Source of the DNA: Verrucomicrobiota bacterium
Lineage (GTDB): Bacteria; Verrucomicrobiota; Verrucomicrobiia; Opitutales; Opitutaceae
DNA: 64,000 nucleotides
Assembly (NCBI GenBank): GCA_023428905.1
Contig: JAEYWP010000008.1
Location: 310,001 to 374,000 of the forward strand
Direction of reading: 5' to 3'
Under the pieces are notes generated by a model. It did not search any database and had not been told where the DNA came from. It worked only from the letters and a program-made list of their open reading frames with translations. This document shows, in pieces, positions 1-6,713 of this stretch. Position numbers and translations under genes: made by a program. Position 1 is the first letter of the stretch. Each line of letters begins with the position of its first letter.

Positions 1-1030
1 GGTCCTGCGGACGGAGCCCGGCCGCCAGGCTGCGCAGCAGCCCCTTGGTGGTCTCCAGCGGAAATCCGCGCATCGACCCGGAGACATCGACCACAAAGAC
101 GTATTCACGCGGCGGAATCTGCGCGGGTGTGACGCGAGCCGGCGGCTGCAGCAGCAAAAGAAAAAAGTTCTCGTCCACGCCCTCGGCGAGAAGGAGACCG
201 GACTGGATCGCGTCTCCAGCGAGGCGATACTGCAGGACAAAATCCCGGTTGCTGGCGGCCGGGTCGTCGATCCCGACCGTCGCGGTCGCGTCGTCGACAT
301 AGTCGATCCGGGTGGAGTGGCTGCGGCAGAGGACATCCTGCAGCGGCAGACCCGCCGCCAGCCGCACGTTCAAGGTGAAGGTCGCCGGGTCAGCGCCCCC
401 TTTTCTCAAGTACGGGTTGGCCACCCAGGCATCTGCCTCCGAGGCGCCCTCGGCGGGGCGGTGGGAATAACGCGGCCCCACGACACCGGGGTAAACAAAA
501 GCGTAGATTCCCTCCGTGGGGGTCAGCAGTTCGGTGTAACGCAGCTCCACCTGCACGTCGTCGCCGGGCAGGATGTTGGCGACATTCATCTGGAAGACAT
601 TGGGTCGCTGCTCCTCCAGCAGACTCGCGGTCTTCCCCTCGGCTCGCGCCGTCTCGTAGGTTCGTCGGGCTTCACCGCGCTCCTTTGTCTTCGCCTCGAT
701 CCGGCGCTCCCCGACGGTGAGGGTGAGTCCGTGCACCGCGGCCCGGGTGGACCCGGGAAAAATATACACCGCCTCCAGCGGCAACGTGCCGGTGTTCGCG
801 TAGCGCTGCGTCACCCGGACCTCGGCGAAAACGCCTGCAATGGTGGCGTCCACCCGCGTGGACTTGAGCGGCAGGGGATCCGGTTCACCGGCGGCGGGAC
901 CATCGGTGCCAGGACCGGCGGATTTCACCCAGAAATAGGGTGAAAGCGTGCGGTCTGCGGGGGCGGTTTCGGCCCGCAGGCCGGACACGCCGAGAAAAAG
1001 CAGCATCAACAGGATGAATACGGGTTTCAT
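1..1030 (-). CDS. VIT domain / von Willebrand factor A domain secreted protein (C-terminus beyond window)
   Basis: The reading frame starts at an ATG at 1028-1030 and runs leftward off the window, so only about 343 residues are visible. A signal peptide (MKPVFILLMLLFLGVSGLRA) is followed by a vault/inter-alpha-trypsin (VIT) domain at roughly residues 50-180, with the typical pattern around VEAVYIFPGSTRAAVHGL and KERGEARRTYETARAEGK, and then the start of a VWA domain with the MIDAS motif DVSGS near residue 320. Family members are secreted or envelope-anchored proteins that bind ligands through a metal ion; the substrate is unknown. It lies downstream of creB-creC in the same direction, so it may be a target or partner of that system. 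A sortase or LPXTG-like tail cannot be judged because the C-terminus is missing. Confidence 0.85.
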   Translation of the reverse strand, partial: MKPVFILLMLLFLGVSGLRAETAPADRTLSPYFWVKSAGPGTDGPAAGEPDPLPLKSTRVDATIAGVFAEVRVTQRYANTGTLPLEAVYIFPGSTRAAVHGLTLTVGERRIEAKTKERGEARRTYETARAEGKTASLLEEQRPNVFQMNVANILPGDDVQVELRYTELLTPTEGIYAFVYPGVVGPRYSHRPAEGASEADAWVANPYLRKGGADPATFTLNVRLAAGLPLQDVLCRSHSTRIDYVDDATATVGIDDPAASNRDFVLQYRLAGDAIQSGLLLAEGVDENFFLLLLQPPARVTPAQIPPREYVFVVDVSGSMRGFPLETTKGLLRSLAAGLRPQD

Positions 1031-1092
1031 GCGACCCACCCAGCCTAAGGCACCCGGATGAAGCGGGTGGGAAGTGAGGATGAAATCCAGAG

Positions 1093-1280
1093 GAATTTAT
1101 GATCGATGACTTATGATTTCTGAATTTTCAGGCCCACAGGCCTGCGGGAGCCAGGCTGTGGCCGCTTCACCGCCCGGCTTCGTCTCATTCGCCTTCGCCG
1201 AATCATCCGTTCCCCGCCGTGATGCTCCAATCAGCGGCTGGTATTCAAATCATCAATCCTAGATCAAAATCATCAATCCT
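1093..1280. repeat. Heptamer-array inverted element A
   Basis: The left array (1093-1129) reads as consecutive 7-base units of the form TGATTTA, with unit starts at 1093, 1100, 1107, 1114 and 1121. The right array (1247-1280) is the inverted form, with ATC cores at 1249, 1256, 1263, 1269 and 1276, one step being 6. The two arrays are complementary and enclose about 120 bp of ordinary GC-rich sequence that holds a small palindrome near 1130. The right array overlaps the creC stop codon (1273-1275). The element fills most of the gap between creC and the VIT/VWA gene. Confidence 0.7.
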
Positions 1281-2718
1281 CCCGGCCGATCGCGAGCTCT
1301 GCGCGGCAGCCGCCGCCGGGGCGGTTGGAGACCCGGACCCATCCGCCGTGGAGGTGGGCGATTTCCTGGACGAAACTCAGGCCAAGGCCAGTGCTCTTTC
1401 CGGAGCCGTCCGGGCGGGGCAGCGAATAAAAGCGCTCGAAGATGCGGTCGCGGGCAAAGTCCGGGATGCCGGGGCCGTCGTCGTCGACCACCAGCACCCA
1501 CTCCCCTCGCTCTCCTTTATCCCCACGCGCCGTCACCCGCACCCGCCCCCCGGGCGGAGAAAACTCCACCGCGTTCTTCAGCAGGTTCGTCAGCGCGAGG
1601 CCGACCAGAAAGGTCTCGCCGCGCACGGCCACGTTCTCCGGCACGTCGATCGAAAGCTGCAGCGCTCGGGCGGCGATTGCCGGAGCGAGGGCCCGGGCCA
1701 CGTCCTCGGCCACCGCGCGCACCTGCACCGTTTCCGTGCGCGCCAGCCCGCGCCGGGCTTCGAGCGCGGACAACTGGAGCAACTGGTCGACGATCTGCTG
1801 GATGCGCGCGGCCTCATGACGGATGTTGCCGAGGAACCTGGCGCGCTCCGCCGCGGGCATGTCCTCGGTCATGAGTTCGGCGGCGCCGCGGATGCCCGAA
1901 AGCGGCGCCTTGATTTCATGGGTCAGGGCCTGGGTGTACCGCTCCACGTATTTCTTTCCTTCCAGCGCCTCGCGCATCTCCTCGAAGGCGCGCCGCAGCT
2001 GGCCCACCTCGCGGCCCGCCAGGCGCGGCAGGGTCGCCGGTTTTCCATCGCGCACCGCGCGTGCGTAGGCCGTCAGGCGCTCCAGCGGCGTGGTCAGCCA
2101 GACGGAAAACGCAACGCCGGTCAGGACGATGAGGGCACCGGCGGCTGCGCCCGCATAAATGATCCGCGCCTTCGCCACCCCGACCAACTCGTTCACGTTT
2201 TCCGTGGGCTTTCCGAGCGTGAGCACACCGATGATCTCGCCTGCGATGCGCACGGGCGCGGCGACGTGAATCACGAGGGATGCATCACTGTCAGGATCGA
2301 GTTTGGTGGCGCGGGCGCCGTAGCCGCCGGCCAGCGTGCGCGCGACATCGTTCCAGCGCACGTAATTCCTGCCCTCGTCCCGTCCGCCGTCCGAATCATA
2401 CAGCACGATGCCGCGCCGGTCCGTCACGTACACCCGGGTGTCGATTCTCAGCTTGCGGATGCTGTAGATCGGCGCGTCCAAGTCGCGCGAATACGCAGGA
2501 TCCAGCACCGCGTGCAGGACCACCGGGTCAATGGTGTCGCCGCGGACCGCCTTCGCCTCCACCACCGCCGCGAGCAGGTTGGCGGCATCCACCAGCGACT
2601 CCTCCATCGACTCCAGATAACGTGGACGCACCTGCTCGAGACTCCAAAGCACGAGATAATACGCCCCACCGCCGACAAGGAGCAGGTAGACGAGGAAGAT
2701 GCGGGTGCGAATAGCCAA
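1273..2718 (-). CDS. creC: Sensor histidine kinase, CreC type
   Basis: A 481-residue membrane sensor kinase. A transmembrane segment lies at residues 7-27, then a periplasmic sensor domain with the CreC-like patterns RVYVTDRRGIVLYDSD and YVRWNDVARTL, and a second transmembrane segment at about 187-209. The cytoplasmic half has the H-box ALTHEIKAPLSGIRGAAE (phosphorylated His about 267), the N-box NLLKNAVEFSPPGG, and G-boxes VVDDDGPGIPD and STGLGLSFV. Similarity to E. coli CreC extends over the full length. The start appears to be TTG, because an in-frame TAG lies just upstream and the next Met is residue 38, inside the sensor domain. The gene is separated from creB by repeat element B, and its stop codon falls inside element A. 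It would phosphorylate CreB; the signal is not evident from sequence. Confidence 0.9.
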   Translation of the reverse strand: MAIRTRIFLVYLLLVGGGAYYLVLWSLEQVRPRYLESMEESLVDAANLLAAVVEAKAVRGDTIDPVVLHAVLDPAYSRDLDAPIYSIRKLRIDTRVYVTDRRGIVLYDSDGGRDEGRNYVRWNDVARTLAGGYGARATKLDPDSDASLVIHVAAPVRIAGEIIGVLTLGKPTENVNELVGVAKARIIYAGAAAGALIVLTGVAFSVWLTTPLERLTAYARAVRDGKPATLPRLAGREVGQLRRAFEEMREALEGKKYVERYTQALTHEIKAPLSGIRGAAELMTEDMPAAERARFLGNIRHEAARIQQIVDQLLQLSALEARRGLARTETVQVRAVAEDVARALAPAIAARALQLSIDVPENVAVRGETFLVGLALTNLLKNAVEFSPPGGRVRVTARGDKGERGEWVLVVDDDGPGIPDFARDRIFERFYSLPRPDGSGKSTGLGLSFVQEIAHLHGGWVRVSNRPGGGCRAELAIGRED

Positions 2719-2720
2719 AG

Positions 2721-2951
2721 GAATCTATGATTGATGATTTATGATGAATGATTGCGGGGGAGAAAAAGGTCTCCCGACCTGTGCCCTTCACCATCGCCCC
2801 ATGGCCTCGCGTTCGGTGAGATGACCGACCTGGAGGTGCAGGCCCACGCGACTTCTCTGAACAGCCTGCCGCCAGGCGCGCTGACGGCCGAGGAACGCGT
2901 GTCGGCACTGCCCATACCCAATCATAAATCATCAATCAGAGATCATAAATT
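2721..2951. repeat. Heptamer-array inverted element B
   Basis: The left array has units starting at 2721, 2728, 2735, 2742 and 2749 (GAATCTA, TGATTGA, TGATTTA, TGATGAA, TGATTGC), an exact 7-base period. The right array has ATC cores at 2921, 2928, 2935 and 2942, also exactly 7 apart, in inverted orientation. The enclosed 160 bp is GC-rich and not visibly similar to the cores of the other copies. The element occupies the whole creB-creC gap: the right array contains the creB stop codon (2943-2945), and the left array ends 3 bases from the creC TTG start. Confidence 0.75.
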
Positions 2952-3677
2952 TCCGCCCTGCTCCTTCATCGCATACCCCATTCCACGCAGCGTCTGGATG
3001 GGGTCCTGGTCGGGGGCGATGGCGCGGAGTTTGGCGCGCAAGCTTTTGATGTGGGCGTCGACCGTGCGGTCCAGGCTGGCGCCGGGCTCCTCCCAGACGC
3101 GCTCCATCAACTGGTCGCGGCTGAAGACCCGGCCGGGTTCCGCCACCAAGGTTTTCAACAGCCGGTACTCATACCGCGTCAGCTCCAGCGCCTGCCCGCG
3201 GTAACTGATGCGGCAGCGCGCCTCATCCACCACAAACCCAGGCGCGCGGGACGCTTCAGCGGGGACGGACACGGACGTCGGGGCGGCAGCGACAGGCGCT
3301 GGGGATGCGGCCATCTGAGCGCGGCGGAGAATCGCCTTCACCCGGGCGGTCAGCTCCCGCGGACTGAAAGGCTTCACCAGGTAGTCGTCCCCTCCAATCT
3401 CCAGGCCGACCACACGGTCGATTTCACTGCTGCGAGCGGTGAGGAAAAACACCGGGACCGCCGAGATCAGGCGAATGGCTTTGCAGAACTCAAACCCGCT
3501 GCCATCGGGCAGGCCCACATCGAGGACCACGAGCGAAAACGCGTGGGCCCGCAGGGCCGCCAATCCCGCGGTGCCCGTGGCGCACCAGTGCGGCTCAAAA
3601 CCCTCCGTTTTCAGCGCATACACCAGCGTGTCGGCGATGGCAGGCTCGTCCTCAATGATCAGGATCTTGGGCAGCAC
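2943..3677 (-). CDS. creB: Two-component response regulator, CreB type (OmpR/PhoB family)
   Basis: A receiver domain (acidic pocket IIEDE, phosphoacceptor Asp about residue 53 in LVVLDVGLPDGSG, conserved Lys in DDYLVKPFSPREL) is followed by an alanine/proline-rich linker longer than usual and a winged-helix DNA-binding domain with LTRYEYRLLKTLVAEPGRV and RTVDAHIKSLRAKLRAI. Both domains closely resemble E. coli CreB. I use the GTG at 3675-3677, which places the receiver at the N-terminus as in CreB; a TTG at 3723-3725 would add 16 residues. Downstream are repeat element B and creC in the same direction. The last two codons and the stop (AAT TTA TGA) are provided by the repeat array. Confidence 0.88.
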   Translation of the reverse strand: MLPKILIIEDEPAIADTLVYALKTEGFEPHWCATGTAGLAALRAHAFSLVVLDVGLPDGSGFEFCKAIRLISAVPVFFLTARSSEIDRVVGLEIGGDDYLVKPFSPRELTARVKAILRRAQMAASPAPVAAAPTSVSVPAEASRAPGFVVDEARCRISYRGQALELTRYEYRLLKTLVAEPGRVFSRDQLMERVWEEPGASLDRTVDAHIKSLRAKLRAIAPDQDPIQTLRGMGYAMKEQGGNL

Positions 3678-3815
3678 GGGTGTGGGAAGGCCCTCAGGGT
3701 GAAGGCCTTCGCTTGCGGGGGTCAAGGAGGGCCCGTCGCGGGGCGCCGGCCGCCCGAATCTCGGCTCAACTTTTTACACAAACGGCCGATACGGACTCAG
3801 ACGATACCTGTTTCT

Positions 3816-4670
3816 ATGACGCCCCTTTCCACTGATGCGGCGGCCCGCGACGCCATCCTGCGCCTCGCGCGCAAGCTGCCGACCTCCCCTCACATTTTCG
3901 GGCGGCTGGGGCGGCTGCTGAACGATCCAAACTCGGAACTGAGCGACATCGTCAAACTGGTCGCGGTCGATTCCGGTCTCACCGGTCGTGTGATCCGCCT
4001 CAGCAACAGCGTTTTTTTCCGCGGCGAACAGTCGGTCCGCTCCCTCGACGACGCGATCAACCGCGTGGGCTTCAAGGAGATGCACCGCATGGTCGGCGTT
4101 GCGATGAGCGAGCAGATTTTCCAGGGCGGCCTGCCCGTTTACAATCTGTCCGCCGAGCAGATGTGGGAGAACTCCGTTGTGACGGCCCTCGCGATGGAAC
4201 GCCTGGCTCGTTCGAGCGGCGCCGACGAGGCCGAAGCCTATACCATCGGGCTGCTCCGCAATGTGGGCAAGTTGGTGCTCGGCACCCTGATCCAGATTGA
4301 ACATCCGGAAATCACCTGTCCGGAATCCGACACCTTTGACCTTCCCAAATGGGAGCACGCCTGGGCCGGCGTCACCAGCAACGAGGCGGGCTGCATGATC
4401 CTCGAGGAATGGAAGATGGCGGACAACATCTCTGTCGCCCTCCGCGACCACTACCGGCCCACCGACGCGGCGGGTTCGATGAGCGCCCTTGTCCATGTGG
4501 CGTGTTACATCACGCAGAAGCTCGAAAAGGGTTTCGTGATCGAGAACCGCCAGTGGGCGATCACGCCCGAAACGCTAGCCCTGTCCGGGCTGACCCAGGA
4601 GTGGGTCGATGCCTGCCTCACCGAGACGCAGGAAGCCTTGGTCGAGTTGAAGACGCGCCTGAAGGGTTGA
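3816..4670 (+). CDS. HDOD domain protein
   Basis: A 284-residue soluble protein whose first two thirds form an HDOD domain, the degenerate HD-hydrolase fold that acts in signalling rather than catalysis. Typical patterns are RLGRLLNDPNSELSDIVKLV, LTGRVIRLSNSVFF, DDAINRVGF and the late YTIGLLRNVGKLVL and VTSNEAGCMILEEWK. HDOD proteins act in regulatory cascades, often with two-component or cyclic-dinucleotide systems, but the target here is unknown. The ATG at 3816 gives the natural N-terminus; the open frame upstream of it is antisense to creB. The gene diverges from creB with about 140 bp between starts. Confidence 0.85.
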   Translation: MTPLSTDAAARDAILRLARKLPTSPHIFGRLGRLLNDPNSELSDIVKLVAVDSGLTGRVIRLSNSVFFRGEQSVRSLDDAINRVGFKEMHRMVGVAMSEQIFQGGLPVYNLSAEQMWENSVVTALAMERLARSSGADEAEAYTIGLLRNVGKLVLGTLIQIEHPEITCPESDTFDLPKWEHAWAGVTSNEAGCMILEEWKMADNISVALRDHYRPTDAAGSMSALVHVACYITQKLEKGFVIENRQWAITPETLALSGLTQEWVDACLTETQEALVELKTRLKG

Positions 4671-4725
4671 CGCTTTTCGCGTTCCCATCGGAACGCCCCG
4701 AGGCCAGAGTCACCCGCCTGCACCG

Positions 4726-5634
4726 GTGACCGACCTTGCCCCCCACCATCGAGCGAACGCGGACCGCGCCCGCGCCAGCGCCACCCTCGTCGCCCGAGGG
4801 ATGCTGCTCAACTTTGTCCTCGCGGTGGTCAAGATTGCGGGCGGCATCCTCGGCAACACCTACGCGCTCATCGCCGATGGAGCAGAATCCCTCATCGACA
4901 TCTTCTCGTCCGCCCTGGTCTGGGCCGGCCTTCGCATGGCCGCGCAGCCGCCGGACAGCGATCACCCCTACGGCCACGGTAAGGCCGAGCCGATCTCCGG
5001 CTTGCTGGTGTCACTCTTTGTCCTCGGCGCCGCCGCGTGGATCGGATGGCACGCCCTTCACGAGATCCTGACTCCGCACCAGGGGCCGCACTGGGGCACC
5101 CTCCCCCTGCTCGCGGCGGTGGTGGCGCTCAAGGTGATCTTTTCGCGCGTCCTCGACCGGGCGGGGCGCGCGGCAAACAGCAGCACGATGGGGATCGAGG
5201 CGTGGCACCAGTTTTCCGATGCCCTCACCTCCGCCGCCGCCTTTGTCGGCATCGCCATCGCGGTCATCGGCGGGGAAGGTTATGAAAGTGCCGATGACTG
5301 GGCCGCGCTGGTCGCGTGCCTGGTGATTGCGTGGAACGGGATCGGCTTCCTCCGGCGCGCCGTGCAGGATGTGATGGATACGGCGGCCCCCCCGAGCCTG
5401 GAGTTTGACGTCCGCGTGCGCTCGCTGGAGGTCCCGGGCGTGCGCGGAATCGACAAGTGTCGCGTACGTAAAAGCGGCCTCAGCCACCTGGTCGACATCC
5501 ACGTGGAGGTCGATGGCGACCTGACCGTCCGCGAAGGCCACAACATCGCCGGAGCGGTCAAACACCACCTGCTCTCGTCCCCGCTGCACATCACGGACGT
5601 GCTGGTGCACATAGAACCGGGGAGGAATCTATGA
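4726..5634 (+). CDS. Cation diffusion facilitator (CDF) family metal exporter
   Basis: A 302-residue inner-membrane transporter with about six transmembrane segments and a C-terminal cytoplasmic domain. Metal-site signatures are visible: ADGAESLIDIFSS in helix 2 and the DHPYGHGKAEPISG loop that follows it. The C-terminal domain (from about residue 215, with VRVRSLEVPGVRGIDKC and LVDIHVEVDGDL) matches the CDF dimerisation domain. The family exports Zn2+, Fe2+, Co2+ or Mn2+ by proton antiport; the specific metal cannot be called. The start is GTG. The last residues (Asn-Leu-stop) and the stop codon at 5632-5634 are encoded by heptamer element C, the same ending as creB. Confidence 0.9.
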   Translation: MTDLAPHHRANADRARASATLVARGMLLNFVLAVVKIAGGILGNTYALIADGAESLIDIFSSALVWAGLRMAAQPPDSDHPYGHGKAEPISGLLVSLFVLGAAAWIGWHALHEILTPHQGPHWGTLPLLAAVVALKVIFSRVLDRAGRAANSSTMGIEAWHQFSDALTSAAAFVGIAIAVIGGEGYESADDWAALVACLVIAWNGIGFLRRAVQDVMDTAAPPSLEFDVRVRSLEVPGVRGIDKCRVRKSGLSHLVDIHVEVDGDLTVREGHNIAGAVKHHLLSSPLHITDVLVHIEPGRNL

Positions 5635-5836
5635 TTCTTGATTTATGATTGCAGGCGGACGGAGCGCGAGGTGCACGCCGCAGGAGGAACAGGGGATTAC
5701 GGAAGCGATAAAGCCCGTTGATAATCCACAGGTTAAGGCCTGACCCAAGGAAGACATGTGAATCCCGGGCGCGACCTGTCATCGCTCCTCCCGGCGTGTC
5801 CAAAATCATCAATCATAGATCATAAATCATAAATCC
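5625..5836. repeat. Heptamer-array inverted element C
   Basis: The left array has units starting at 5625, 5632, 5639 and 5646 (GAATCTA, TGATTCT, TGATTTA, TGATTGC). The right array has ATC cores at 5805, 5812, 5819, 5826 and 5833. Both are exactly 7-base periodic and mutually inverted. The 150-bp core is unrelated by eye to those of copies A and B. The left array contains the stop codon of the CDF transporter; the right array ends 42 bp before the next start codon. Confidence 0.75.
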
Positions 5837-5878
5837 CTTTGTCTGCCCGTTCCGGCTGCGCTGTGATCTGCCTTTTTC

Positions 5879-6592
5879 ATGACAACACCTGCAGCGGCTC
5901 GAGCAACGGCTCCGGAAGCCCCCTGGCACATCGGGTTGCGCGGCGCGCGCGCCAACCTGGTTCCGGGACTGATCTTGCAGGGAGTGGCCCTCGCGATCGC
6001 GCTGGCCTATTATTTCCATCCACCCACCCGCGCCGCCCTGGAGGACCTCAGCGATTTCCGAGTCCGGACCGGTTTCACCTACAGCATTGTCGCCACGGCG
6101 GTGTTCGGCGGACTCATTCCCTGCCTCTACCTCGCCCTGAATCCAGCCACGCGGGGTCGCTATACCGTCGCGCAGTCCGCAGTCCTCACCGCCTTCTACG
6201 CCTACAAGGGCTTTGAAGTGGACCTCTGGTACCGCGTCTTGGCGCGCGTGGTCGGAGAGGATGCCTCGGTGCAGACCGTCGTCGTAAAGATGCTGCTGGA
6301 CCAGCTGGTCTATTGCCCGCTGTTCGCCGTGCCCGTCACGGTCCTCTTTTATGCATGGGTGGAAACAGCCTTCAACCGGCGGGCCGTGGCGCGTGACCTC
6401 TCGGCAGGCCGTTGGTATCCACGGCGTGTCGTGCCGGTCCTGATCTCCAATCTCGGCGTCTGGGTGCCGACCGTCTGCATCGTTTACTCCCTTCCCACCA
6501 GCCTTCAGATCCCGCTCTTCAACCTGGTGCTCTGCTTTTTCACTCTCCTGCTCGCCCATATCTCCGCGGACAGCAAACCCTCGGCGACGTAG
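5879..6592 (+). CDS. Mpv17/PMP22-like integral membrane protein
   Basis: A 237-residue protein with about five or six hydrophobic segments. Its middle and C-terminal parts resemble the Mpv17/PMP22 family: a KMLLDQLVYCPLF segment corresponds to the family's conserved DQ...P, and NLGVWVPTVCIVYSLP followed by LFNLVLCFF corresponds to the conserved W-P...NF...VP...N...W pattern, although several aromatic positions differ. Eukaryotic members form pores in organelle membranes; the role of bacterial members is not known. It starts at an ATG 42 bp after element C and has no obvious Shine-Dalgarno sequence. Assignment to the family is by motif only. Confidence 0.6.
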   Translation: MTTPAAARATAPEAPWHIGLRGARANLVPGLILQGVALAIALAYYFHPPTRAALEDLSDFRVRTGFTYSIVATAVFGGLIPCLYLALNPATRGRYTVAQSAVLTAFYAYKGFEVDLWYRVLARVVGEDASVQTVVVKMLLDQLVYCPLFAVPVTVLFYAWVETAFNRRAVARDLSAGRWYPRRVVPVLISNLGVWVPTVCIVYSLPTSLQIPLFNLVLCFFTLLLAHISADSKPSAT

Positions 6593-6713
6593 GGCGCAGT
6601 CGCGCGGGCGCCGCCTCGCCCACGCTCGCTCTTCCCTCCAGGAGCCGGAAGCCGTCGATAAACCCATGCCCGGGCTTTGCCTCTGGCGCGCATTCCGGCT
6701 AGCGTCGCACCTC

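Noticed and set aside
2721..2951. AT-rich iterons as a replication origin or plasmid iteron set
   Set aside because: The same arrays occur at four places, have no DnaA boxes or rep/dnaA gene nearby, and are paired in inverted form around gene boundaries.
5625..5836. Integron attC-like site
   Set aside because: No GTTRRRY core sites, no integron integrase, and the flanking genes are ordinary chromosomal ones.
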